A stretch of 26,778 nucleotides of DNA, from the NCBI GenBank assembly GCA_039583705.1, contig JAVKSM010000031.1:1-26778 (forward strand), in the 5' to 3' direction. This document shows positions 6,832-15,500 of the stretch, piece after piece. Source of the stretch: JAVKSM01 sp039583705 (lineage in GTDB: Bacteria > Actinomycetota > Actinomycetes > Mycobacteriales > Pseudonocardiaceae). Every line of letters begins with the position of its first letter. The first letter of the stretch is position 1. The notes below the pieces were generated by a model that searched no databases, was not told the origin of the DNA, and saw nothing but the letters and a program-made list of their open reading frames with translations. Both the position numbers and the translations under genes were made by a program.

Positions 6832-8610
6832 TCAGGTGTAGTCGCGGAAGCCCTTGCCTGTCTTGCGCCCGAGCCGGCCAGCGGTCACCAGGTGCTCGAG
6901 CAAGGGCGCCGCGGCGAAGCTGGGTTGGCGGAACTCCAGGTACAGCTCGCGCTCGATCGCCAGCGAGACGTCCAGCCCGACGACGTCGAGCAGCTCGAAG
7001 GGCCCCATCGGCAACCCGCAACCCACCTTCATCGCGATGTCGATGTCCTCGGCGCTCGCGTAGTGCGCCTCGAGCATCTTCACCGCGTCGTTGAGGTAGG
7101 GGAACAGCAGGGCGTTGACGATGAACCCGGCCCGGTCGGCACAGGACACCGGGTGCTTGCCCAATCTGGTGCACACCAGCCTGACCGTGGCCCCGACGTC
7201 CGGTGCGGTGGTGACCGTGCTGACGACCTCGACGAGCTTCATCACCGGCGCCGGGTTGAAGAAGTGCATGCCGATCACGTGGCCGGGCCGCGACGTCGCC
7301 GACGCGCACTCCACCACCGGAAGTGAGGAGGTCGTGGTGGCGAGGATGGCGCCGGGCTTGCACACCTCGTCGAGCGCGGCGAAGATCGCGCGCTTGACCT
7401 CCAGATCCTCGGCGACCGCCTCGACGACGAGGCCACAGTCCGCGAAGTCCTCCAGCTCGGTCGTGGTGGTGACCCGGACCAGCGCGGCGTCCCGGTCGGC
7501 TTCCGACAGCCGGCCCCGCGCCACGGCTTTCTCCACCGACTTGCGGATCCTGTCGACCGCGGCCCTGCTCTTGCCCTCGCTGCGGCCGCGCATCAGCACG
7601 TCGTAGCCGGCCTTCGCGAACACCTCGACGATCCCGGTCGCCATCGTGCCGGTCCCGATCACGCCGACGCGCGCCACGTCGCGGACCTTGCCGTCGACCT
7701 CCCTGGGTGACGGCGGAGTCTGCGCGTCCTCGACGACCTTCGGCGCGTCCGCGGCGTCGTAGGTGTAGAAGCCGCGGCCGGTCTTCCGGCCCAGCAGCCC
7801 GGCCTTGATCATCTGCTTGAGGATCGGCGCGGGGGCGTGCATGAGGTTGCGGGACTGGTGGTACATCGTGTCGAGGATCTCGTAGGCGGTGTCCAGCCCG
7901 ATGAGGTCCAACAGCGCCAGCGGGCCCATCGGGTAGCCGCAACCGAAGCGCATCGCGGCGTCCAGGTCCTCGCGGCTGGCGTAGCGCGACTCGTACATCT
8001 GCACCGCGTGGTTGAGGTAGCCGAAGAGCAGCGCGTTGGCGATGAACCCGGCACGGTCGCCGATGACCACCGGCACCTTGCCGACCCGCTCCGCGAGCGC
8101 GCTCACGTCCTCGACCACGGCAGGCTCGGTGACGACCGTGCGAACCAGCTCGACCAGGCGCAGCACCGGGGCCGGGTTGAAGAAGTGCATGCCGACGACC
8201 CGGCCCGGCCGCTTGGTGCGCACCGACAGCTCGGTGATCGACAGTGACGACGTGTTCGACGCCAGGATCGTCTCCGGCGGGCACATCTCGTCGAGTCGGG
8301 CCAGGAGGTCGGCCTTGAGCTCCATCCGCTCCGGCACGGCTTCCACGACGAGATCGGCATCGGCCACGTCGGCGAGATCGGTACCGATCCGGATCCGCCC
8401 GAGCAACTCGGCCTGACCGGACTCGTCGAGCTTGCCGCCGGCCACCGCCCGCGCCGTGGAGTGCTCCACGCGCTCCCGACCGCGCCGGACGCCGTCCTCG
8501 TCGACCTCGACCCCGGCCACCTCCAGGCCACTGCGGGCGAAGACCTCGGCGATGCCGGCACCCATCGTGCCCAGACCGATCACGCCCACTCGGGCGAACT
8601 TGCGCGCCAC
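6832..8610 (-). CDS. 3-hydroxyacyl-CoA dehydrogenase with two tandem dehydrogenase modules
   Basis: This 592-residue protein is a fusion of two complete (S)-3-hydroxybutyryl-CoA dehydrogenase modules (about 1-290 and 310-592). Each has a Rossmann motif (GVIGLGTMGAGIA; GVIGTGTMATGIV), the catalytic His in GMHFFNPAPV, and the C-terminal block with DRAGFI and GRKTGKGF or GRKTGRGF. It oxidises or reduces 3-hydroxyacyl-CoA. Beside thiolase and Ccr a likely job is acetoacetyl-CoA to 3-hydroxybutyryl-CoA. The module cofactor sites differ: the first ends beta-2 with acidic VEVDEDG (NAD-like), the second with basic MRGRSEGK (suggesting NADP or altered binding). The GTG start at 8610 is supported by AGGAGGG just upstream. 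Fatty-acid or aromatic degradation remain alternatives. Confidence 0.93.
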   Translation of the reverse strand: MARKFARVGVIGLGTMGAGIAEVFARSGLEVAGVEVDEDGVRRGRERVEHSTARAVAGGKLDESGQAELLGRIRIGTDLADVADADLVVEAVPERMELKADLLARLDEMCPPETILASNTSSLSITELSVRTKRPGRVVGMHFFNPAPVLRLVELVRTVVTEPAVVEDVSALAERVGKVPVVIGDRAGFIANALLFGYLNHAVQMYESRYASREDLDAAMRFGCGYPMGPLALLDLIGLDTAYEILDTMYHQSRNLMHAPAPILKQMIKAGLLGRKTGRGFYTYDAADAPKVVEDAQTPPSPREVDGKVRDVARVGVIGTGTMATGIVEVFAKAGYDVLMRGRSEGKSRAAVDRIRKSVEKAVARGRLSEADRDAALVRVTTTTELEDFADCGLVVEAVAEDLEVKRAIFAALDEVCKPGAILATTTSSLPVVECASATSRPGHVIGMHFFNPAPVMKLVEVVSTVTTAPDVGATVRLVCTRLGKHPVSCADRAGFIVNALLFPYLNDAVKMLEAHYASAEDIDIAMKVGCGLPMGPFELLDVVGLDVSLAIERELYLEFRQPSFAAAPLLEHLVTAGRLGRKTGKGFRDYT

Positions 8611-8661
8611 GGTCCACCCTCCTGCCGCACCCCTGATCCCGCGATCCTGCCAGAGGCAGCG

Positions 8662-8725
8662 GGCTCCCGCCCCGACTCACCGGCCGTGCAGCAGGCTCCC
8701 GCCCCGACTCACCGACCGTGGAGCA
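8662..8725 (-). repeat. 32-bp tandem duplication across the stop codon of the aldehyde dehydrogenase gene
   Basis: Two copies (8662-8693 and 8694-8725) match at 30 of 32 positions. The right copy contains the last codons (Leu-Leu-His-Gly-Arg) and the TGA stop; the left copy repeats them downstream as non-coding sequence. Confidence 0.8.
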
Positions 8726-10208
8726 GCTTGACGAGCCGGACGAGCCGACGCATCGCCCGTGGCCCTCGCGAGAACGTCGTGACCGGGATGAGGGAGCGGA
8801 AACGCCGCGAGGTGATCGCCAGGGGACGGGCGAACTCCCGCAGCCCGTCGGCGCCGTGGATGCGCCCGAACCCCGAGCCGCCGACCCCGCCGAACGGCAG
8901 CGCCGGCACCGCGGCGAAAGAGATCACGTCGTTGACGGCCACCATGCCGCAACCCAGCCGGCGAGCCAGCTCCTCACCGCCACGGGCCGAGAACACGGCG
9001 GCGCCCAGACCGTAAGAGGTCGCGTTCGCCTTCGCGACGGCCTCGTCGAGGTCGGTCACCCGGTTGACGGTCAGGAGCGGACCGAAGGTCTCCTCCGTGA
9101 TCGCCGGCGCGTCCTCCGGCACGTCGACCAGCACCACCGGCTCGACGAACGGCGGACGCACCGAATCCGGTCCCCCCACCACCGCGCGGGCACCACGGTC
9201 CAACGCGTCGACCACGTGTCGCCGCACCACGTCGACCTGGCGCGGCACGGTCATCGGTCCGAAGTCGGCCTTCGGGTCACACCCGGGCCGCAGGGCCTGC
9301 GCCCGCCGCCTGACCTTGTCGAGGAACTGCGTCGCAACCTCGTCGACCACGTAGACCCGTTCGACGCCGGTGCAGGTCTGGCCGGCATTGGACATCCCAC
9401 CCCAGACGGCGGCCTCGGCCGCGGCATCCAGGTCGGCATCCGCGGCGACGATCATCGGGTCCTTGCCGCCGCACTCGACCAGCACCGGGGTCAGCGTCTC
9501 GGCGCAGGCGGCCATGACCCGCTTGCCGGTCGCGGTCGAGCCGGTGAACGCGACCTTGTCCACACCGGACCGGCACAGTGCCGCGCCGGTCTCTCCGGAT
9601 CCCGTGGCGACCTGGAACACCGGGTGCTCGCCCGCGACCTCGGCGAAGCGCTCAGCCAGCCAGCTACCCACCCCCGGGGTGAACTCGCTGGGCTTGAACA
9701 CCACGGCGTTCCCGGCGGCGAGCGCATAGCCGATCGAGCCCATCGGGGTGTGCGCCGGGTAGTTCCACGGGCCGATCACTCCGACGACGCCGTACGGCAG
9801 GTACTGCAGGCTCGCCTTCTGGTTGACCATGAGCAGGCTGCGGACCTTGCGCGGGCCGAGCACACGCTCGGCGTTGCGGGCGGCCCACGCGAGGTGCTCG
9901 ACGACGAGGACGAGCTCGAGCCGGGCATCGTCGGCCGGCTTGCCCGTCTCCGCGCAGATCAGGGCCACCAGCTCGGTGCCGCGTCGCAGGATGAGCCGGC
10001 GCCACGAGCCGAGAACCCGACGGCGGCCGCTGAACCCCAGCCCCGCCCACCATTGCGCTGCCGGGCGGGCCCGCGCCACGGCCGCCTCGACCGCCTTCGG
10101 GTCGTTCACCGGATAGGTCCCGACGACCTCGCCGGTTCGCGGGTCGAGCGAGGCGAACCACGCGTCGGGCGCCGCGGGGACTTCCGGGCGGGTTTCGATC
10201 TGCGTCAT
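8709..10208 (-). CDS. Aldehyde dehydrogenase family protein
   Basis: This 499-residue NAD(P)-dependent aldehyde dehydrogenase converts an aldehyde to the carboxylic acid. Seen: the cofactor block YGVVGVIGPWNYP, the FTGSTATGK loop, the general base Glu245 in VECGGKDP, the nucleophile Cys279 in NAGQTCTG, and the late motif EETFGPLL. All catalytic elements are intact. The Arg-rich last 30 residues look like the membrane-proximal tail of the fatty/coniferyl-aldehyde branch. The ATG at 10208 has GGGGGGAG four bases upstream. It lies 98 bp upstream of, and reads the same way as, the hydroxyacyl-CoA dehydrogenase gene, so they may share transcripts. The substrate is not deducible; succinate-semialdehyde or long-chain aldehydes are options. 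Confidence 0.92.
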   Translation of the reverse strand: MTQIETRPEVPAAPDAWFASLDPRTGEVVGTYPVNDPKAVEAAVARARPAAQWWAGLGFSGRRRVLGSWRRLILRRGTELVALICAETGKPADDARLELVLVVEHLAWAARNAERVLGPRKVRSLLMVNQKASLQYLPYGVVGVIGPWNYPAHTPMGSIGYALAAGNAVVFKPSEFTPGVGSWLAERFAEVAGEHPVFQVATGSGETGAALCRSGVDKVAFTGSTATGKRVMAACAETLTPVLVECGGKDPMIVAADADLDAAAEAAVWGGMSNAGQTCTGVERVYVVDEVATQFLDKVRRRAQALRPGCDPKADFGPMTVPRQVDVVRRHVVDALDRGARAVVGGPDSVRPPFVEPVVLVDVPEDAPAITEETFGPLLTVNRVTDLDEAVAKANATSYGLGAAVFSARGGEELARRLGCGMVAVNDVISFAAVPALPFGGVGGSGFGRIHGADGLREFARPLAITSRRFRSLIPVTTFSRGPRAMRRLVRLVKLLHGR

Positions 10209-10274
10209 CGGCTCCCCCCTGAGATTGCGGCACCCACAGCCTACGTCGGCGGGATCCCCGCGCCCCGAGGAGAC

Positions 10275-10934
10275 TTAGAAGAGTGTCATGTCGTTGCTCG
10301 GCATGCCCCGCAGCGCGTCGTAGTCCAGGGTGAGACACCGGATGGCACGGTCGGTGGCGAGGGTGCGGGCCTGCGGCCGGATCTGTTGCGCGGCCAGCAC
10401 ACCGCGGACGGGCGCCAGCAGCGGATCCCGGTTGAGCAGGTCGAGATAGCGGGACAACTGCTCCACACCGTCGATCTCGGCGCGACGCTTGACCTCCACG
10501 GCGACGGTGGCGCCCGCGGCGTCGCGACACAGCAGGTCTACCGGCCCGATCGCGGTCGGGTACTCGCGGCGGACCAGGGTCCAGCCCCGCCCGAGGGTGG
10601 TGACGTGCTCGGCGAGCAGCGCCTGCAGGTGCGCCTCGACACCGTCCTTGACCAAGCCGGGATCGGCGCCGAGCTCGTGGCGCCAGTCGTGCAGGATCTC
10701 CTCGATCGTGATCACCAGCGACTCGCCGGCCTTGTTGCGCACCGTCCACACCCCCGGCTGCTCCTCCAGCCAACACGGCGGGCTCATCCAGTTCAACGGC
10801 TTGTAGGCGCGGTCGTCGGCGTGCACGCTCACCGAGCCGTCGGCCTTGACCAGCAGCAGGCGCGGCGCCATCGGCAGGTGGGCGGTGAGCCGGCCGAGGT
10901 AGTCGACCTGGCAGCGGGCAACGACCAGGCGCAC
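10275..10934 (-). CDS. nucS: Mismatch-specific endonuclease NucS (EndoMS)
   Basis: This 219-residue NucS cleaves both strands at mismatches and underlies the non-MutS mismatch repair of actinobacteria. Seen: the family N-terminus VRLVVARCQVDYLGRL, the DNA-binding block with Trp residues (YKPLNWMSPPCWLEE), the catalytic RecB-like core GPVDLLCRDAAGATVAVEVK (Asp...Glu-x-Lys), and the C-terminal DMTLF, the beta-clamp-binding tail. The GTG at 10934 is chosen because it gives exactly the conserved N-terminus; the in-frame extension upstream to 11030 is not family sequence. It reads away from the polymer synthetase gene. Nothing is missing, so mismatch repair by NucS should work. Confidence 0.96.
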   Translation of the reverse strand: MRLVVARCQVDYLGRLTAHLPMAPRLLLVKADGSVSVHADDRAYKPLNWMSPPCWLEEQPGVWTVRNKAGESLVITIEEILHDWRHELGADPGLVKDGVEAHLQALLAEHVTTLGRGWTLVRREYPTAIGPVDLLCRDAAGATVAVEVKRRAEIDGVEQLSRYLDLLNRDPLLAPVRGVLAAQQIRPQARTLATDRAIRCLTLDYDALRGMPSNDMTLF

Positions 10935-11236
10935 GGATGGAAGTCTAGGGACACCCGGCCTTGCGCCCGATCCTCGCGGCCGGCTCGCCGAGGAAGAACC
11001 GCGCTTTCCTGTGGTTATTCTCAGGAACATGAAGACGACGTTGACGGCGAATTTCCGCCGGATGTCGTGGCGACGATGCCGTGCAGTGGGTAGCGTTGGA
11101 GAGTGAGCTGCATCTGGTGGCTAATGTGGCGGCAGACGCTGTGCGATCGACCACTCGCCGCGAGTCGAGACAGGTCCCTGTCACAGAGGCGTGACATTTG
11201 AGAGGTGTCAGCCACGGCCACCGGTGAGCAGCGAAC
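10935..11236 (+). promoter_or_regulatory. Leader and promoter region of the poly-amino-acid synthetase operon
   Basis: This 302-bp region separates nucS from the NRPS. It contains an inverted repeat TTCCTG (11006-11011)/CAGGAA (11022-11027) enclosing TTATTCT, which could serve as a -10. Nearer the gene lie two linked inverted repeats: TGTCAC-N6-GTGACA (11179-11196), and TGACA (11192-11196) with TGTCA (11206-11210). A 25-codon frame starting ATG at 11029 just after AGGA ends in TGA at 11104-11106, but nothing supports it as a gene. Confidence 0.4.
11179..11210. promoter_or_regulatory. Three alternating TGTCA/TGACA half-sites (operator candidate)
   Basis: TGTCA at 11179, TGACA at 11192 and TGTCA at 11206 are spaced 13 and 14 bp and alternate in orientation, with the first pair extended to six matching bases. 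The array ends 26 bp before the NRPS start codon, a typical place for repressor binding. Confidence 0.45.
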
Positions 11237-14200
11237 ATGACGACGGACGTTCGGAGCGTTGGCGTCCGGACGCGGGCGACGACCCTCGGCGTACGAGCGA
11301 AGACCAGGGAACATCCTCCGGAGTCGGACGCCTGGTCGGGCGGGCGGGTGCTGACCAGCGCCGGGTATGACGGCTCGATCCGGTGGCGGGAGGGCGAACG
11401 CCTCGAGCGGTTGTTCGAGGACCGCTGCGACCGGCTGCGGCGGCAGGGCCACCGTGAGCGTCGCGCGGTGGACTCGGACGAGGCGACGCTGACCTACGCC
11501 CAGGTGGACGCGAGGGCGAACCAGTTGGCGCGGGTCCTGCTGCGCCACGGCGTGCGGCCCGGTGACCGGGTCGGGCTGCTGGTCGACCGGGCGGTGGACG
11601 GCTACGTCGGCATGCTGGCCGCGCTGAAGGTCCACGCGGCATACGTGCCGCTCGACGTCGGGTTCCCGGCGGAGCGGTTGTCCTACATCGTCTCCGACGC
11701 CGGGGTGCGGCTGGTGCTGTCGCGGTCACACCTGGCCGAGCACGTGGCGCACCTGGCCGGTGCCGTCGGGCTGCTGTACCTGGACGAGGTTCGGGCACTG
11801 GTCGCGGCCGAGCGCGAGGACCGGCTCGAGGCGAGCGAGGTGCGGGACGCGGTCGACGACCTGTGCTACATCATCTACACCTCGGGGTCGACCGGCGGGC
11901 CGAAGGGGGTGGCGATCAGTCACGCCAGCATCTGCAACTTCGTGCGGGTGGCGGCCGAGGTGTACGGCGTCAGCCCCGACGACCGTGTCTACCAGGGCAT
12001 GACGATCGCCTTCGATTTCTCCGTCGAGGAGATCTGGGTGCCCTGGATGGTCGGGGCGACCCTGGTGCCCAAGCCTGGTGGGGCGAGCCTCGTCGGCCCG
12101 GAGCTGCGCGAGTTCCTGCGGGCGCGCCGGGTGACCGCGCTGTGCTGTGTGCCGACCCTGCTGGCCACGCTGGACGAGGATCTCCCCGATCTGCGTTTCC
12201 TGCTGGTGTCGGGCGAGCCGTGCCCACGGGACCTCGTCGCCCGCTGGCACCGGCCCGATCGCCGGTTCCTCAACGTCTACGGCCCCACCGAGGCCACCGT
12301 GACCGCGACGTGGACAGTGGCGACGCCGGAGCGGCCGGTCACGATCGGGGTCCCGCTGCCGACCTACTCCGTGGTCATCCTCGATCCCGACGCCGACGAA
12401 GCACTGCCACCGGGAGCGATGGGGGAGATCGGTATCGCCGGCATCGGGCTGGCCAGCGGGTATCTCAACCGCCCCGAGCTCACCGACCGGGCGTTCATTC
12501 CCGACTTCCTGGGCATCCCGACCAACCCACCGGCCAGGATCTACCGGACCGGGGATCTGGGTCGGGTGAACGAGGACGGTGAGATCGAGTACCACGGCCG
12601 CATCGACACCCAGGTCAAGATCCGGGGTTACCGCGTGGAGCTGACCGAGATCGAGTCGGTCCTGCTGCAGGTGCCGGGCATCGCCCAAGCGGTGGTCGAC
12701 ACCCACCGGCCGGAGCCCGACGTCGTGGAACTGGTCGCCTACTACAGCCTGCGCGACACGCGCGACACGTCTGGGGTGCAGGTCGACCGCGTCTACGAAC
12801 ACCTGCGCGCTCGACTGCCCGCCTACATGGTCCCGGCCTATCTGGAACAGCTCGCGGTCATCCCGACGCTGCCCAGCGGCAAGGCCGACCGCAAGCACCT
12901 GCCCGGACCGTGCGGCCAGCGGCGCCTGGCCGACCACGGTGACTACGCCGCCCCGACGACCGGCACCGAACAGGCCCTGGCCGAGCTGCTGGCGGGCGTC
13001 CTGCGGGTGGAGCGGGTGTCGGTCGAGAGCCATTTCTTCGACGACCTCGGCGCCAACTCGTTGCTGATGGCGCAGTTCAACGCCGCGATCCGCAAGCGTG
13101 GCGACCTGCCCGTCGTGTCGATGAAGGACGTCTACCTGCACCCGACGGTGCGCCGCCTGGCCGCCGCCCTCGCCGCCGCCCTCGCCGAACCCGAACCGGC
13201 GCCGCAGCCGACACCCGAACCGGGATCCGGGCTGACACCCGAGCCGGGAGCCGGGCCGGCGTCATCGGACCCGGCGGCCGCGCCGACCGGCACGCCACGG
13301 TACGTCCTGTGCGGCGCGCTGCAGGTGCTGGCATACCTCGGCTACATCTGCGTCGGCTCACTGCTGCTGGACGCCGGCTACACCTGGACCACCGCCGGCA
13401 GCGGGATGCTCGGGATCTACGCGCGGTTGGTGGCATTCGGGGGCGGCGGGCTGCTGGGCATGGGTCTGCTGCCGATCGCGGTCAAGTGGGCCCTCATCGG
13501 ACGCTGGAAACCGACCCGCATCCGGGTGTGGAGCCTGGCCTACGTCCGGTTCTGGATCGTCAAGACGCTCATCGTCGCCAACCCGCTCGCCCGACTGTGT
13601 GTGGGCACCCCGCTCTACGTGCTGTACCTGCGGGCGCTGGGCGCCAAGGTCGGTCGCGGCGTGGCGATCTTCACCGCGCACCTGCCGGTGTGCACCGACC
13701 TGCTGACCATCGGCGCCGGCAGCGTGATCCGCAAGGACGCGTTCCTCAACGGCTACCGCGCCCGCCGCGGTGTCATCGAGACCGGCGCGGTCACCCTCGG
13801 CACGAACGTCTTCGTCGGCGAGCAGACGGTCCTCGACATCGACACCGACCTGGGCGACGGAGCCCAGCTCGGGCATTCCTCCGCCCTGCACACCGGCCAG
13901 GTCGTGCCCGCCGGCCAGTGCTGGCACGGCTCCCCGGCCCAGCCCGCCGACACCGGCTACGACTACCGGACGGTGCCACCGGCCCCCTGCGGCGCCCTGC
14001 GGCGGGCCGTGCACAGCGCCGTGCGGCTGCTGACGGTGCTGGCGGCCGTCGGCCCCGTGGAAATGGGTACGGCGGTCCTGCTGCTGTCCCGCCCGTCGCC
14101 GCTGGCTGACCTGCTCGGCGGCCGCGCCCAGGTGGACCTGACGAGTTGGGGCTTCGGCCGCGACGCGCTGGTCGTCTCGGCGGTCCTGTTCCTCGGTCTC

Positions 14201-15493
14201 GTGCTCGGCGGGCTCGTCGTCACCTGCACCGTTCCCCGCCTGCTCGGCCTGGCCCTGAAGCCGGGCAGGGTGTACCCGTTGTACGGCTTCCACCACACCC
14301 TGCAGCGCATCGTCTCCCGGCTGACGAACGTCAGGTTCTTCACCTTCCTGTTCGGGGACAGCTCGGCGATCGTGCACTACCTGCGCGTCCTGGGATACCA
14401 CCTGGCACCCGTGGAGCAGACCGGCTCCAACTTCGGGATGTTGGTCAGACACGAGCTACCCAGGCTCAGCTTCGTCGGCAACGGCACCATGGTCTCCGAC
14501 GGCCTGTCCTTCATCAACGCCGAGTTCTCCAGCACCTCCTTCCGGGTCTCGCCCACCGCGATCGGCGCGCGGAACTTCCTGGGCAACAACATCGCCTACC
14601 CCGCCGGGGGCCGAACCGGCGACGACTGCCTGCTGGCCACCAAAGCCATGATCCCGATCGCCGGTCCGGTCCGGGAAGGGGTCGGGCTGCTCGGCTCCCC
14701 CTGCTTCGAGATCCCCCGCTCGGTCCGACGCGACCACCGGTTCGACCACCTCACCACCGGGCCCGAACGGCAGCGCCGCCTGGCGGCCAAGAACCGCCAC
14801 AACGCCGCCACCATGGGGCTGTACCTGCTGGTGCGATGGCTTTACCTCTTCGGCCTGGTGCTCGTCGCCCTCGCCCCGCTGAGCAGCGATGTGACCGGGT
14901 CGGCAATGCTCGGCACGGCCGTGTCGATCCTGCTCGACCTCGTGTTCACCGTCGGCTACTTCGTGCTGGTCGAATGGGCCGTCACCGCCTTCCACGGACT
15001 CCGACCACGGTTCTGCTCGATTTACCAGATCCCGTTCTGGCGCCACGAACGCTTCTGGAAGGTGCCCCCCACCACCTACGTCCAGATGTTCAACGGCACC
15101 CCCGTCAAGAACGTGGTCTGGCGCCTGCTCGGGGTGCGGACCGGCCGCCGGGTCTTCGACGACGGCTGCGGGATCGTGGAGCGGACCCTGGTCAGCCTCG
15201 GCGACGACTGCACCCTCAACGCGGGAAGCGTCCTGCAGGGCCACTCCCTGGAAGACGGGACCTTCAAGTCCGACCACATCACGATCGGCACCGGCGCCAC
15301 CATCGGCACCGGCGCTTTCGTCCACTACGGAGTCGCGATGGGCGACGACGCGATGCTCGACGCCGACTCCTTCGTCATGAAAGGCGAACGTCTCCCGCCA
15401 GGCACGCACTGGCGCGGCAACCCCGCCACCGAGATCGCAACCGGCGTGGCCAGGACCCACCGGTCCACGACCATGCCCCGCCACAGGACGTGA
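11237..15493 (+). CDS. Pls/PosA-type membrane NRPS, predicted poly(2,4-diaminobutyrate)-type synthetase
   Basis: This 1418-residue enzyme has the architecture of epsilon-poly-lysine synthetase. The adenylation domain spans about 55-560 (YIIYTSGSTGGPKGV, NVYGPTEATV, YRTGDLGRVN, GRIDTQVKIRGYR, Lys549 in PSGKADRK). The carrier protein spans about 575-645 with Ser608 in DDLGANSLL as phosphopantetheine site. A Pro-rich linker follows (about 645-685). The membrane part has roughly six segments (near 690, 730, 930, 980, 1195, 1230) separating three C-terminal domains with hexapeptide/left-handed-helix-like sequence. There is no condensation or thioesterase domain of the classical type. Family enzymes activate one amino acid and repeat the coupling through side-chain amines, releasing homopolymers. 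Manual alignment with GrsA gives an acidic residue, Glu264, in the selectivity pocket, fitting a basic side chain. The ATG at 11237 has a poor ribosome site, and about 50 residues precede conserved sequence, so a later start is possible. Confidence 0.9.
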   Translation: MTTDVRSVGVRTRATTLGVRAKTREHPPESDAWSGGRVLTSAGYDGSIRWREGERLERLFEDRCDRLRRQGHRERRAVDSDEATLTYAQVDARANQLARVLLRHGVRPGDRVGLLVDRAVDGYVGMLAALKVHAAYVPLDVGFPAERLSYIVSDAGVRLVLSRSHLAEHVAHLAGAVGLLYLDEVRALVAAEREDRLEASEVRDAVDDLCYIIYTSGSTGGPKGVAISHASICNFVRVAAEVYGVSPDDRVYQGMTIAFDFSVEEIWVPWMVGATLVPKPGGASLVGPELREFLRARRVTALCCVPTLLATLDEDLPDLRFLLVSGEPCPRDLVARWHRPDRRFLNVYGPTEATVTATWTVATPERPVTIGVPLPTYSVVILDPDADEALPPGAMGEIGIAGIGLASGYLNRPELTDRAFIPDFLGIPTNPPARIYRTGDLGRVNEDGEIEYHGRIDTQVKIRGYRVELTEIESVLLQVPGIAQAVVDTHRPEPDVVELVAYYSLRDTRDTSGVQVDRVYEHLRARLPAYMVPAYLEQLAVIPTLPSGKADRKHLPGPCGQRRLADHGDYAAPTTGTEQALAELLAGVLRVERVSVESHFFDDLGANSLLMAQFNAAIRKRGDLPVVSMKDVYLHPTVRRLAAALAAALAEPEPAPQPTPEPGSGLTPEPGAGPASSDPAAAPTGTPRYVLCGALQVLAYLGYICVGSLLLDAGYTWTTAGSGMLGIYARLVAFGGGGLLGMGLLPIAVKWALIGRWKPTRIRVWSLAYVRFWIVKTLIVANPLARLCVGTPLYVLYLRALGAKVGRGVAIFTAHLPVCTDLLTIGAGSVIRKDAFLNGYRARRGVIETGAVTLGTNVFVGEQTVLDIDTDLGDGAQLGHSSALHTGQVVPAGQCWHGSPAQPADTGYDYRTVPPAPCGALRRAVHSAVRLLTVLAAVGPVEMGTAVLLLSRPSPLADLLGGRAQVDLTSWGFGRDALVVSAVLFLGLVLGGLVVTCTVPRLLGLALKPGRVYPLYGFHHTLQRIVSRLTNVRFFTFLFGDSSAIVHYLRVLGYHLAPVEQTGSNFGMLVRHELPRLSFVGNGTMVSDGLSFINAEFSSTSFRVSPTAIGARNFLGNNIAYPAGGRTGDDCLLATKAMIPIAGPVREGVGLLGSPCFEIPRSVRRDHRFDHLTTGPERQRRLAAKNRHNAATMGLYLLVRWLYLFGLVLVALAPLSSDVTGSAMLGTAVSILLDLVFTVGYFVLVEWAVTAFHGLRPRFCSIYQIPFWRHERFWKVPPTTYVQMFNGTPVKNVVWRLLGVRTGRRVFDDGCGIVERTLVSLGDDCTLNAGSVLQGHSLEDGTFKSDHITIGTGATIGTGAFVHYGVAMGDDAMLDADSFVMKGERLPPGTHWRGNPATEIATGVARTHRSTTMPRHRT

Positions 15494-15500
15494 CAAACGA

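Noticed and set aside
8718..11093. Plus-strand open frame of about 790 codons opposite the aldehyde dehydrogenase and nucS
   Set aside because: Both genes on the minus strand carry complete motifs; this frame shows none.
11029..11106. 25-codon leader frame before the synthetase, followed by another frame overlapping it by GTGA
   Set aside because: Only the nearby AGGA supports it; no conserved or regulatory peptide sequence is visible.
11726..13141. Minus-strand frame within the NRPS gene
   Set aside because: It lies antisense to conserved adenylation motifs and has no domain of its own.
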